Shown piece after piece: positions 34,990-48,090 of a DNA stretch of 64,000 nt. The stretch is from Rhodamnia argentea (Eukaryota > Streptophyta > Magnoliopsida > Myrtales > Myrtaceae): the NCBI RefSeq assembly GCF_020921035.1, contig NC_063150.1:62001-126000 (forward strand), in the 5' to 3' direction. The position numbers were made by a program, and so were the translations under genes. Below the pieces are notes generated by a model. It saw nothing but the letters and a program-made list of their open reading frames with translations. It ran no database searches and had not been told where the DNA came from. The first letter of the stretch is position 1. Every line of letters starts with the position of its first letter.

Positions 34990-37295
34990 ATGGCTCAGGA
35001 GTCTCCCTCCGAAACCCTAGATTACCCCGATCCTCAACCTCACTCTCCCACTTCTTCCTCCTCCGATCCCTCTCTCTCCCGCAGCGGATCCTTCAGCCGC
35101 CTCAACGCCCGCGCTCCCGAGTTCGTCCCCACCCCCCGCGCCTCCTCCCCTCGCCCCGATCTCCACCCTCCCCCTCCCCCTCCTCCCCAGCCCCAGCCCC
35201 AGCCCCAGCACCAGCACCAGCACCGCCTCTCCATCCCCCCTCCCCACCACGTCTATCCCCCCAGCCCCAACTCTCCCTTCCACTTGCTCCCGATGCAGAA
35301 CCATTTCCCCCATCCCCAGTATCACCCCCATCACCACCACCAGCAGCCTCCGCCTCCGCCTCCTCATCCTCACAATCAGTACTACGGTGCAGATCAAGAC
35401 TCGGTCGTGCACAAGGGACGCGCCGATCATCCCCCTAATCCCAACCACAATCTTCACCAGCATCAGCCCAAGCACAAGCACAAGCAAGCTCCGGCTGAGC
35501 AGGATCAGGGCGCCCCCTCCAAAAACGGCATCTCCGATGAAGCCGTGCAGAAGGTTCTTAATCAGGTACTGCTTCGATCGCCGCTTCTCAGTGCCTCTTT
35601 CTCGTTTCACATTGCGTCCTCTTCTTCCTGCTGCCCCTAATTTCTCATCTGCTTTGCGCTCCAAGTTCGAGTAATCTTTACTTACCTGCCATCACCACCG
35701 TTTCCATGCTTCGAGTAATGCTCTGAAAATTCTTCAATCACGAGTCTTTATGATGTGTAACTGTCACTTTGATTAAACAATCTCTGATTAACTCCTTTTC
35801 GTCAGGCCCAATCAAGTTGAAACCTCGACCTACTTGTGCTCTTGGCCAAATTTGTCAATCAATGGCTTAGATATTCACTTGTGATATTGAAAATTCACTT
35901 GAACCCGATTGATTAGGTGCATTTTTCATCTCTATTTCCTTCACCGGTGAATAATATTCCTCTGCTCATGAAAATCTAATTTGTGTCCGGTCAGGTTGGA
36001 CCTAAGTTTTCAATAGTAAGTAGGTCTGCAGCTAAATGGGATATGAATAGGCAGTCTTTGTACAATAAGTATAACCTTGCTAATAAGTAGATGCTCCTTC
36101 AACCATATCGCTTAATTGTTTGGGAAGTGTTTCTGTTTGTGCCTTTTTGTTTATGAATTATGGTAATTGGCCCTTACAGCATCCATCGCTATAGCTTATA
36201 CCTTGCTGACCGTTCCCCGTGAATCTCATGGGTTTGACTGCATGTAGCGGGTCATGTGGATTGCTTCGTTTTATTTAGCTATGTTCACTTGATTCGAGGA
36301 GTGTGTCGTTCCATGAATGTTTTCACATAGAAGCAAAAGTTTCGTTTCGTAGTTGTCCTCTATCACATCTTTTGTCTGTCCTTCTGGATACTTCCTGTGT
36401 ATGGAGGCTGTACTTAAGTTGTAAGTTCTGACGACTTTTAGGGGCTTCACTTTTTCATGCCCCATTGCATGCAGTTCAGACTGTTGTTTTAGGAGAATTG
36501 GATTTTGGTTTCAGTCCTTGCACACATCACTTCTTCTCCCAAATCAAACGTGTGATTCTTTAGGATCTCAAACTGTTTTGGGAATTTACCTTCATTGCCC
36601 TAATGCTTTAAAAGCTTCTGATGTAGGTTGAGTATTACTTCAGTGATATAAACTTGGCTACGACTGACCACCTGATGAGGTTCATCAGCAAAGATCCTGA
36701 AGGATATGGTAAGATCTGTAGATTTTGGTTCAATGGCCATATTCTTATATTATATGCAAGTCCCTTACTCTAATTCTTTGACGTTTGAGTGCCATAAGTC
36801 ATTCTTCTGAGCTTTGTATATGGTTGCTTAGCTTCTTTGTAGAGTATTTAGTGTTGAAGGGGATAATTATTTCTAGAGTCTTATTTTCTGGCTGAAGTGA
36901 TGTGGAACTGATATCTTCTTCTGTCTCTCTATAGTACCAATATCCGTTGTTGCTTCCTTCAAGAAGATCAAAGCCCTCATCACTAGCAATGCCCAGCTTT
37001 CTTCTGTTTTGCAGAACTCGTCAAAACTCGTGAGTTTCCGTTGTTATTTCATGATCTACTGAAGCACTTCATTTTTTCTTCTGATCTTATTTCTCATTAT
37101 CCGCTTCTAACTTAATTGTTGGCGACTTGCTGTATTATTCAGGTAGTTAGTGAAGATGGGAAGAAAGTTAAACGGCGGTATCCTTTGACTGACTCAGACA
37201 TGGAGGAGCTGCAAGTACGTTTACTTTTGTGGTTCTCCTCATCTTTACTCTTTTTCCTATTTGAGCATGGGCCAGTAACTGGAGATTTTGTTAAT

Positions 37296-37326
<31 letters not shown>

Positions 37327-40307
37327 GGTTGGGTGATGGAGAGGTGGAGTGGATTAAAGTTTTTGTTCCGCTCAATTGGATTTACAAGATAATTGGTATA
37401 CGGTCCCTTCTTTTTTTTCCTAATGTTCAGTACTTATCGCGGATGAAACCATTGCGTCTCTTGTTGATTGCTTCCTTTTATCAAGTGATCTGATAGGCCA
37501 TAATTTTTCAATCATTCTTATTTACTCTATTTGAAAATGCAGTCACGAGTTGTCATTGCAGAAAACCTACCAGAGGATCATTGCCACCAGAACCTCATGA
37601 AACTTTTCTCTGCAGTTGGAAGGTAGCAAAATCTTTTTATAGCAAATTGGGGCTGCAAAATGATTTTTCTTTTAATGAAGTGTCCATCTTCATAATACTA
37701 TAGTTTGATTGAGCCATATTTTTTTAGTGTGAAGGCAATTCGTACCTGTCCGCCTCAAGCTTCCAATGGTGTAGCCTCTTCAGCACCCAGATCAGGAAAG
37801 GCTGATGGCATGCATTATACTAACAAGGTATTCACACTTTCTCTTAGGAGATGGATGAGGATTTTCGAACCTTTTATCATTGTCTTGATTTTTTCCTCGT
37901 GTTTAACTCTAATCACTGTTGTGTAGGCCCTCTATTTGGTTGCGTGAGACTCTATAGTAACTTCATGCATTGTTTCGTTTTTTTTTTTTCCTATTATATA
38001 GTTTAGAATCATGGATTGATGAAGTGTCTGGTGGCCTTTCTCTCTGTTCATTTGTATTGGTAATCAACAAAGTTAACCATCTGCAGTTTATTGCATTAAA
38101 TTTTGACTAAGCATAATCGATTTCTTTTATAGTCAAGTGTGCTCATGAAAGTTTAGGGCCTGTTTATTTGGACTAAAGTAAAATCAGGAGGTACTTTTTT
38201 TTTTATTTTTAAATTTTCGGCCAAAATTAAAGATATTATTCAAACTTCAAACTATAATGAAAAATTACATGTGAGTCTATGTGTTATCATTTAAGTGTTA
38301 TGAAAGTTGAAGTGCTTTAGCCGTGATTTTTAGATTAAGCAAAAAGTAAAAGTCAATCCAGATTGGTCAATAATATCTGACATTGTATATTTTCTGCAGT
38401 TGCATGCTTTTGTGGAATATGAATCCATTGATGTAGCCGATAAAGCAGTGAGTACTTCCTCTATCGATAAGATGCATCATAATGTATAATGTTCTCATCA
38501 TAATTAAAATGTACATGTCCTATTATTGCAGGTTGAAGAGCTAAATGATGAGGGGAACTGGAGAAGTGGCCTAAGGGTCCGTTTAATGCATAGACGCGGG
38601 GTATCTTTTCCTCTTTTTCTTCTTTAGTTGCATGAAAGCACTAGTCTACAAATTTAAGTAAATCTGTGGTAAAAAAATAGGTAGACGTTGCAAAAATGAT
38701 CACATTTCAAATGCCACCAGTCCCTTTTTTGGCTGAATAAATGGCATGACAATGTCCATGATGTGAGAAAAAGAAAAAAAATCATGCATAGAAAATGCTG
38801 ATAAAAACTGACATTGTCCATTTAGGAATCGGGGCTCTGTTCATCCTTTTTTTTGGCTGAATAAATGCCACTTGCCGCTTGCCTGGTTTTGATACAGAGA
38901 AACAAAAAAACATTGAATACAAATGACTGGTAAAACTGACATCTTCCAGTAAGATTTCCAACGTCAGTTCATCCTGTTTTTGATGGGATAGATGCCACTT
39001 TCATGTTCACAGTCTGTGGTGCAAATAAAAAATTGAAGAATATGACTGTTAAAGGATTAAAATTTTAATGCAAGATCAGTGTTAGTTCAATGTTGATGGA
39101 ATGGCAGATTTTCTATAGTTCTTTTAGTTCAAAGCCTCGAATGTGTGTTCAACATCACTTCTCATTCTATGCATGGTAATTTCTGCTGCAGTCTTGCTGA
39201 ATGCTGGATGACAAAACTGGGGACCTTCATTTTGTGTTACATGCATGCCTTTAAGCTTTCAAGAAAATTTGATTGAAGATTTATTTGGCTTTGGCTTTAA
39301 CGCACTCTGCTAAACTATGATAATTCATCTTTGTTGGTTTTTCCTGTTCCTAGTCAAAACCCTCTCAAGCACGGGGAAAGAAGGGACATGATGGAGAAGA
39401 ACCCTGGGAAGAAGAAGATGCTTCTATATCCGAGCAACAACCATCTGAGAAACAACTTGAAGAGTCTTTTGAGCAATCTGATGCTCAGTTCCAGGGGAAT
39501 ATGGTGAGTGTTGACTCAATCTTTGTCAGTGTGACACTGCTGCAATGATTATTGATCTTCATTCAATGTAGAAATAGTTTTTTTTTTTTTTTGGACGGAT
39601 CGTAGAAATAGTTGAATTGCTGTGATTTAGGCCTTTTTATTCCCAAAATGAGTTTTACGGGGCTATGGGATTTCTTTATGGGAATACTGTTAGGTGAATG
39701 AGTAGATCTACTTCTGATGAAAAGAAAAAAATATTGAATAGGTAGGACCCATCCCTTGTTATGGGAGGTGTCTTATGTATATGGTTCATGGTTTGTTTTG
39801 GAGAAACTTTAGAACCAAATTATTTGTAGTTTCAAATTTTTTAAAGCACAAAAAAAAAAGGCTTATAAAGGTAATTTAAGATCAGATAGAATGTTTTCAC
39901 CATGGTTATATGGTCAGTTTGGTTTAAATTGTCTATCTCAAACTAAAACGATGTGAAAGTTAAAACGCAAATTTGGAGCTTCAGTTGACTTCTGTGTGGG
40001 AGCACTTTTTCTGGTTGAGGATCAGTTTGAAAACTCGGATGCTGTGATAATGCAGGGGGAGGAGAATGCCACCGATAAAGAGGGTGGGCAAAGGAGAGGG
40101 CGGGGCCGTGGCCGGGGAAGAGGACGTGGAAGAGGTCAATACCATCAGAATAATCGGGGAAATCATTTGGGGGCACCTTCTATGAACAATCTTGCTGGTA
40201 ACGAGACTGCGACTGTGGCTAAGCAGCCTCCGGGACCTCGCATGCCAGATGGAACGAGAGGATTCACGATGGGTCGTGGGAAGTCAGTCTCAGTTAGTAC
40301 TACATGA
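34990..40307 (+). CDS. LARP6: La-related protein 6 (LARP6-type RNA-binding protein), 10 exons
   Basis: Cytoplasmic/nuclear RNA-binding protein. Proposed exons: 34990-35565, 36627-36708, 36935-37029, 37143-37214, 37543-37622, 37728-37827, 38400-38447, 38532-38600, 39354-39503, 40056-40307; all join in frame to 507 aa. The N-terminal 190 residues are Ser/Pro/His/Gln-rich and contain a PAM2-like motif (LNARAPEFVP near 38-47), which in other LARPs binds poly(A)-binding protein. The La motif follows (QVEYYFSDINLATTDHLMRF, about 192-211, into KDPEGYVPISVVASF), then an RRM-like fold (VVIAENLPEDHC .. AFVEYESIDVADKAVEEL). The C-terminus has an Arg-Gly run (RGRGRGRGRG) and a SUZ-C-like end (GPRMPDGTRGFTMGRGK). 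The PAM2-like motif points towards the plant 6b/6c type. In intron 8 a 125-bp sequence is repeated. Confidence 0.92.
38726..39020. repeat. Degenerate tandem repeat (about 125 bp unit) in LARP6 intron 8
   Basis: TTGGCTGAATAAATG occurs near 38729 and 38853, and a diverged form (TTTGATGGGATAGATGCCACTT) near 38979. Each is followed by an A-rich block and 'aaaactgacat' or 'atgactgtta'. The first two units are separated by about 124 bases and the third by about 126. Confidence 0.6.
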
Positions 40308-41636
40308 CTACGTTACACGATTGAATTTTCAACTGGGATTCACCAAATTGCAATATTAGAGGGATCAGTAGTCGTCGTCGTCGTCTTGTGTGTGGTGTTT
40401 GAGGGCTATCAATACATGTGAGCTCACGCCAGGGGGTAGTTACTAAGGATATGTTCTACTACAAAGCTTCTCTCATATTTTTGGAGACGATGTACCGGTC
40501 CAGAACTACTTTATATTCCTTTTCTCGGGTTTTTATCATGTAGAAAGGAAAATACATAAGCAAAAAAAAAAAAAAAAAAAAAAAAGGGAGAAGTGAAAAG
40601 GAGAAAAACAGTCCATGGAACTTTACATAGCAATATAATGGTTTGCGGAATGGTGTACCTGATATTCGTTGTCCTTCTCTCCTTACGTTGTAACCGATGA
40701 ATTGGGCTCTTTTTATCCTCTCTGCGAAGATTCCGGACTATCTTATAAACCGAAAAAGAAATCATGGGAAAGTAGAGGTTGGAAGTGTGAGACGAGGGAC
40801 TATTTTCAATCGAGGAAAGGGAAATAAATGAAAGAAGAGTCAAACCGAGAGTATGCTGACTTCTTCAAGCCATTGCTCTCGGGCAACAGATATGTGCGAC
40901 CTAATTTGATTAGTTATGAAGAATCATCTCCACTAGGCACTTGTTAAAAGAGTTGGATTGAGAAGAGAACACACCTCCCCAAAAGTTACCAATGATTTCC
41001 AGCTTGAATTCCTACAAGCCTCGACTTGAATTAGAAGAAAGAAAAGTCCAGGCTCTTAAAACTTTTGAGCTTGAAGCTCGACCCGGATTTCTCGAGAAAA
41101 TTGCTACTTGTATTTGTATTTGTTTGTGGGTCGGAGGGCAATGTCTGTCCCATGAGTTAAAGTTTGTTCCCATGATTTCGTTTGTCATCAATAAGTGACC
41201 CTTAATTTCGAAGTTGGGAAAGAGGATATAATTGCTGTCCAGTTGCACGTACTCGCCCACACAGCTCTAATGAGCCTGCTTTACATGGTCCGTCTTACAC
41301 AACCTCCTCTGCGATGGTTCAGATGTTGCTCTAATGAAGGCAACAGTACATAGCACTGCACGTACAGAGCCAGCTTCAAATGAATTGACTCCAATTTAGT
41401 CTCAGTTTCATGCCGTTGCCTCACCAAACAAATATTTCTTTCGCCTGGTGTCTCCCCGTCATCTCGCAATCGCCTTGGCAGTTTCCTATTATCATCATCA
41501 TCATCATCATACAGTAGTAGACTTAACTTGCACTGCAGCGTACATTATCCTCGCATGATTTATCCATACACCATATGCATCTATTTAATATCCATGTCTA
41601 ATACGATAGGCCACTCCATGCACTGAATTGTCGACC
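40308..41636. other. LARP6 3' flank and convergent spacer
   Basis: Presumed 3' untranslated sequence of both flanking genes. It holds a GTC run (about 40370-40386), an A24 homopolymer (40562-40585) and an ATC run (about 41492-41511). No gene seen. Confidence 0.4.
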
Positions 41637-44600
41637 TCACAGCGCATACATCCTCTTGTTCCCACTGTTGAGTATGTCAGGTTCAGAAGCCACGGACATG
41701 GAGTAAGAGCGGCTCTCTGCCCTCCTTATGTTCCTCAGCTTTTTCTCCTCTAATCTATACATAATGGCACAGTAGCACATGGACCCAATTGTTGTAAGCA
41801 TAATAGAGCTCCCGATCAAGGTCGCGCACACAGCAAGCCACCTGTGTCTTGAACCCACTACAACGTAAGTGAGGGAGATGAATGCAATGGAGATGAAAAG
41901 ACATGCGAGCCACATGAGCTTGTTAATCACAAACACGAGCTGCCGCTTTGCTTTCTCCTCGATCACCACCACCGATGTTTGAACCACGACAACAGCCAGG
42001 GAGATAAATAAGGCTAAGCTGTCGGAGATAAAGAAGATAATGAAAGGTGCCTTTCTGGCGATGTGGGCTTCACCAACTGAGGAACCTTTGGTTTTTTCCT
42101 GGATGTACTGACCTGGTACAGTGAATATAGCAGCAAAGGCTACGGTAGCAATTAGAACAGCAACCACAGTGGCCGAGTTAATGGCATTGTTGAGGCCACT
42201 AATATGAAGTTTCTTCAGCCTTTTTGCTATCTTCTGGACCTTAGCACCGGTTTGACGTGTCTGCTGGAGTTGAGATTGGACGTCATGTTTAATGTCACTA
42301 ACTGTCTGCTTAAGTTGCTTCGCAGCACTCGGAGGTTTTCCATAGTCTTTGGAATGGGAGGCACCCGCTTCTGTTAGCACAGAGACGAGTTCTGGAGTTC
42401 CAAATTTCTCTGCGATATCAAGTGGGGTCTCCCCAGCCTTGTTGATTGGATTTAGGTTGATGCCTTCGACTGATAGTAAGCACCGCACGATCTGTGAGCA
42501 TTAAACACGGATATGACAATATTTAGCATGAAGCAAGGAATATCCACAATCACTATCTTATTAAAACTGAATCTACTTTCATGGTAATATGTAAGCGCAC
42601 TTCTGTTCTTTGTCAGAATGATTCATGCGCTGAATTTATTTATGCATTACTCAACATACTGTATTTTTGCAGGTAGGCTCGAACGCAAATGGTTGTCAAA
42701 GCCAACAGGAATACATCATACTAGATAGACAACTAAGAAAACCCAGAATGCAGAATTACTCTCGCAAATAGGAAGGATTCAGATGCGAAAAAAAAAAAAA
42801 AATCCTATCAGTCAAATTCACGTGATTGTAAGAAAACAAGTATAGTACCATTTCAAAAACAAATGGGAACTCCCTCTCCCATCCCCGATCCATGAATTAT
42901 ATAAGTCAAGGGAGACCCAAATTGAAATGACTAAAATCAGGGAAAATTCAATACTTTGCAGACCACTTTGCGAAAATTATTTTGGACAATAATAAAGAAT
43001 TAACTGTTTCTTTTTACCTAGAATTGAATATCATCCTTCACATGGACAAATGGCAGGGGTTTAGAGACTTCTGCTGTGTGTGTCTGCTTTCTACAGTTAT
43101 TGGCAGTGATGGAACAATCAGACTTTTTTTGGCCATATGAAGTTTCAACACATAATTTACATAGTAATTGTAGTGTCACTACAGGTTCTCCTGATTTAGA
43201 CACATATTGGAAGTTCGATTGCATTATAATGACATCTTCACCACTGGTGCACAGAATTTGCAAATCCTAATCGCAAGATATCCAATTCTCAAGGATTGGG
43301 TCAATGCAATCTAAAACACATGTACAATCGCATTAATCTAATCACAGAGTTGCTCAATGTAAGCAGGCAAAAAATTTGCATCTGTAGTCACAACAACTTC
43401 AAGAAGAAATTGCCTAAAAAATTATTTTGTTTGGCAGTGTGAGCATTGACCAGGTCCTGATACGGCAGGTATTTTGGGTGGTTTTTGGATATGAAAAGCT
43501 CTTTTGTGGGGGTGGGGGGTGAAGCATTTTATAGCTGAGTTGCAGGGCTATCCCAGTGAAAGTGCGCATATATCACAAAGGAACATTTTTTGACAGTTAT
43601 GAACTAAATCATTTTGTAAGATATTAAAAAAAATGCTATATACAGTACAAACCTGTATGCGACCCTTCCTCGTGGCAATGTGCAGTGGTGTATTCCCTTT
43701 ATTATCCTCCGAACTCAAAACCGAGGGATCGGGTTTTATCAAGTCAAGGACAATCTCCTCATTTTGCCCTTTCACGGCCATGTGCAGCGCAGTTTGGCCT
43801 TTTTTATCCGTCCTAAAGCCACTGCTTGGGTCCTTGTTTAACAGGGACCTCACCACTTCCATGTGACCCATCCTAGCAGCAGTGTGCAGCACACTTTTAC
43901 CATTGTTTCGAGCAATTTTGATGAGGTTTGAGTCTGTTTCTAATAGGAGATTCACCACATCAGTGTGACCCTGAGCGGCGGCTGTGTGTAAGGCAGTTGT
44001 GCAAGAAGCGTCTGTTGTCATTGCCAAGTTGGGAAATACACGCAACAGTTCCTTCAACACCTCTGCAAGAAAGTATCGTTTGGTCAGGAAGGTTATAGTC
44101 TAGAACAAGTTACCAAATCCAATGGTAAAATCCAATTAAGTTAGACAAGTATAGTCAGGCATGTGGCGAAACAACAGGTAGAAAAAGATAGTTACAAGAG
44201 GATTTTATCATTGCATAAACTCAGACGAAGATGAAATGATAGAAATGTTGACCAGATGACTGCTCAGCACTTACACACAGGCATTACACTCCTCAAAGGG
44301 AGTAGCACATCTCACTACCCAGTAGCAAAAAGAGAACTCAAATGTTGAATCAACTAAATGAGATAGAGATGACTACATGGACAGACAGAAAAGGGAATTT
44401 TTCAAGCGTTTCTTAAGAACGGGATACGAGTAATAATCACTGACTGGCAAAACAAGAGGGCCAACCAAGCTCCCTCTTTTTCAAAGATGGGAAGTAAGTA
44501 AGTGAGCATACATCTAGGCATATTCAACCTCGAATGGAGCAGCAGTTAGAGGACAAAATGGACCAGAAACAGATGAAAATTGAGCTCTGAGAGTTGACGG

Positions 44601-45457
44601 GTCAGATTATTTACAGCTCAAATAACCGTGCATGAGAAGGATTGAGGTACATTTCTAATTGGTGAAATCAGGAAAAAGCTACATGCTTGACAAGGAACTG
44701 CAGAAAAAAATTGGCAAACTGTTACTTGGGCAACCAAAGAATTACTCGGGCCTAGGGGGATGCTCCAAAAATTTGCTGATAAAGTGTGAGTTTGCTAATA
44801 GAAAGGAATAATGATCAGGGTTTCCTCCAGCTCTGTCACTGTGTATATTTTAGGTTAAAGATCAGATGAATTACAGAGCAAAAATTCCTTTTGTGTCATG
44901 TTTTCAGTTTCATTCTTGAGCTTTAGACACATCCCTTGAGAAAGTATGAAATCGATTGTTCAATTGAGAGAACAGTAAAAGATGGTATGAAACAAAGGGA
45001 TACCCAAATGGCCCTGCCTCGCAGCAATATGGAAAGGATCATATCCATTCCTGGCCGCAATTGATGCGCTCCCAAGATCAGAATGCTTCAATATCTCGGC
45101 CACCACCGAGACGTGCCCGTTCTCCGCCGCGGTGTAAAGCGGAGTCTCGCTCTCCAGGTTCAGCTTCGACAGCAAGCTTTTGGATTCATTTGCAGAGCAA
45201 TTATGAAGAATCTCCCTCACTCTACTCGAATTGCCAGCTCGAGCCGTCAAATGGAGAGGGGAATCGCCACGCTTGCCGGGCGACTCCTTGGGCTTCTTCT
45301 TGTCGGAGGAGATGAAGCTGAGCTGTCTCTCCATGGCTATCCGGAAGCTCTTCTGCTTCTCCATCAACCCTCTGCCGAAGCTCTTCTGCTTTTCCATTTC
45401 AATCCCTCTACTCTCTCTCTCTTTCTCTTTCTCCCTGGAATTCTCCGGCTTCTCCAT
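41637..45457 (-). CDS. Ankyrin-repeat PGG-domain membrane protein (ITN1-like), 3 exons
   Basis: Plant ankyrin-transmembrane protein of the family that includes ITN1 (salt/ABA-linked reactive-oxygen response). Proposed exons: 45457-45004, 44062-43653, 42491-41637, giving 572 aa. The N-terminus carries three copies of an M-E-[KR]-Q-[KL]-S-F motif (near 21-27, 32-38, 42-48), a feature I recall from the At1g05640/At2g31820 branch. Ankyrin repeats follow (about 64-330; for example GDSPLHLTARAGN, TALHTAAAQGHTDVV, SVLHTAARMGHMEVV, TPLHIATRKGRIQIV). A basic linker then leads to the PGG domain (GLNNAINSATVVAVLIATVAFAAIFTVPGQY) with about four membrane helices. The C-terminal tail is Ser/Arg-rich. An in-frame ATG at 45466 would add three residues. 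The intron between exons 1 and 2 is about 0.9 kb, the next about 1.2 kb. Confidence 0.92.
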
Positions 45458-45729
45458 CTTCAACACGACTCACTGAACAGCAAAAACAACTAGAAACAGA
45501 AAAAAGACGAATGGTAGGAAGCTGGGAACCGCCAAATGCTCTGCGTCTCTCTAAATCTCCATCAAACCATACCCACTTTTTTTCCCCTACAGTGATCACA
45601 TCCAAAATGCTAACTTGTCCAATTCTCAGATTAAAGACAGAAACTTTAATCTGCTTCACCAGATAACAGAGACACCAATCAGGCGAATGAGGTGGCTTGA
45701 TGAGATCAAGAGCTCACGCACACCCAGGC

Positions 45730-45766
<37 letters not shown>

Positions 45767-46050
45767 CACCCCAAGAAAAGGGAATCTAATGTTCCGTATT
45801 GGGAGCTGATTTCACAATGTAATTACAGTGGACTCGTACTAACTCAGGAAATGCTTTCAAGGTTGTTGCTGATTTTACAGAAAAAAAAAACAGTAGAGAG
45901 AGAGAGAGGCCGAGGCATCTGGATTCGTGGGTTAAGAATTTCTCAATTGTCAGGCCACAGGAGGAAAGAGAGAGAATGGTGACAAGGGATCGAACATCCA
46001 CCGTTCATATCTCATTGCTTTACGCAACAGTAATCCCCAACTCCATCATA

Positions 46051-46096
<46 letters not shown>

Positions 46097-46714
46097 TCTT
46101 TTTCTGCTTTTGTTTCCACTTTCGTCTGTGACGCTTTTTTGCGGTAATTTAGTGCTACAAGCTGCGCATTCGTTGCTCTTTATTGCATGCGGTTTACCAT
46201 CCATAGACAAAGGACAGGGCATTCGAGAATTTGGTGAACTACTTGCAATTGCAATGATTCCATCGACAATACAAGGACGGTATTAGCCACCTAAAGTTGT
46301 CCCATGCTTTCCTTGGAACTAAGACATAATTCCATTTTTGTCCTCTAAATTACACAAATTGTGCTATAAGGTCCTATAACTTACAATCTACCATTATGTA
46401 GGACCGTCAAATGAGTAAATCCGATCGAATTTGAATCGAGTCGAATTAGAATTGGTCCGATTCAAATTGATCCATTTATATGTAATATTTATTTGATGAT
46501 TTATACTCGACTCGATCCATACATAATCCAACAATTGACTAAAGTACGTTCGTGTGTAATCCAAGCTAAGAAAATACATATTCGACTAGTTAACATGCTT
46601 TAAGCTCTTCTTATGTATATGTTATTAGGGTAAAATCCCCCTTTCAACTCCGAAATGCTGAATAATAGGCTTTCAATATTGCATGGAGTTTTCAATGTCC
46701 TTTATTGTGGGAAA
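45458..46714. other. Leader/promoter of the ankyrin gene with GA microsatellites
   Basis: (GA)n runs occur at about 45729-45762 (17 units) and 46053-46093 (about 20 units), with a shorter one near 45896-45909. The rest is AT-rich. About 46420-46510 is rich in 'gaatttgaatcgag' and its complement, possibly another small inverted-repeat relic. No gene seen. Confidence 0.5.
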
Positions 46715-47290
46715 ATTGTCCAAAAATCCTTAAATCTATTAAATCTATTGCACGTTTGCCAATTCAATCATAAACCATTTTATTTTGTCAATTGAGTCTA
46801 TCTAACTAATTTTGACCCGAAATCACTAACGTGGACGCCAACCTTTCTACATGGCACAATTGTTGCTAATGTGCACTATTTTTAATAATATGTTAATATT
46901 TTTTTAAAATTTTATATTTTATTCTTTTTTTCCTTTATTCTTTTATTTCTTTTCTCAATGGCTGGCGAGGGGTAGGCAATCCTTTTCTAGCAGTCGGCAA
47001 GGGGCCAACAACCCTCGCTAGCCGCTAATAAAAGAACATAAAAAACAAAAGAAAAAAAAAGCAACTAATACAAAACATTAAAAAAATATTAAAAATTATC
47101 CACACTAGCACTATTCGTGCCACTTAGAACGGTCAACATCCACATTAACGATTTTTCATCCAAAATTCGCCGAATGAACTCAATTGGGCAAATGCAAAAA
47201 TGTTTAGGATTAAATTGACAATTTTAAAAGATTTAGGACTAAATTGGTAAAAGTGCAATAGGTTTAGGATTTTTTGGATAATTTCTCCAT
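46715..47290. repeat. Foldback element with GC-rich core
   Basis: The left end (GGGAAAATTGTCCAAAAATCC, about 46718-46738) and the right end (TTAGGATTTTTTGGATAATTT, about 47265-47285) are inverted copies. Conserved internal arm words include 'ttgccaattcaatcata' and its mirror 'aactaaattggtaaaa'. T-rich (46890-46955) and A-rich (47030-47095) tracts flank a GC-rich core (46965-47030). Confidence 0.78.
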
Positions 47291-47524
47291 TCACAATGAA
47301 GAAGAAAAAGCTAGTATTTGGTGGTGGATTTATGAAATTACAACAATGAATAACGTGAAGGAGTTGAAATTATTATTAAATGGAATGTAAGTTATTGAAG
47401 AATATGATGTTTGTTGACCACGAATTAGTAATGAGAAGAACTAAGATTAGAATATTACACAAAAATAACAATAGCAAATGCAACCAATGAGACATATACT
47501 TCAATAACTAATAGACGATATTTG

Positions 47525-48090
47525 GAAAAATTACCAAAGAAGTTTTAAACCGACCGCAATTGTGCCAATTCATTCTTGAATCTTTTTTGTTTTTTTGGCC
47601 AATTGAGTCATAGACTGTTTACATTTATTTAATTTAGTCCATTTAGCTGGGATTATTTTTTATAATATCTTAATATTTTTTTAAAAAATTTTGAATTACT
47701 TTTTAATTTTTATTATAATTTATTTTTTTGTTAGGGCCGGCGGGAAGCTGTCGACCATTGGACGAGGGCTGCGAGGCTGCGGGCCCTTGTTGACTATTGG
47801 GCGAGGGCTTGCGGGCCCTCGCCTAGTAGCCGACGGCCCCTTGCCGACCCTAACAAATAAAAAAGGCAAGAAATAAAGTTATAAAAAATGTAATTAACCA
47901 ATTAAAAATTCTAAATTATTATTCAAAATTGTCCACACTAGCACCGGCGATGCCACGTTAGCGTCGGCCTACCGAATAGACCGAATTGACACAAATGTAA
48001 AATGTTTATGACTTGATTGAAACAAATTTAGAACTGAATTGACATAATTATAATAGATTTAGGACTCTTTTTTGGTAATTTTCTCGACAA
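47525..48090. repeat. Foldback element with GC-rich core, adjacent to the previous copy
   Basis: The left end (GGAAAAATTACCAAAGAAGTTTTAA, 47523-47547) and the right end (TTAGGACTCTTTTTTGGTAATTTTC, about 48059-48083) are inverted copies. The GC-rich core is at 47735-47855, itself full of GGGCGAGGGC / GCCCTCGCC words. The copy begins about 240 bp after the preceding element ends. Confidence 0.78.

Noticed and set aside
35017..35664. 215-codon minus-strand frame over LARP6 exon 1
   Set aside because: Shadow of the Pro/His/Ser-rich coding exon; its Val/Gly/Arg-rich translation reflects the CCN/CAC codons on the other strand.
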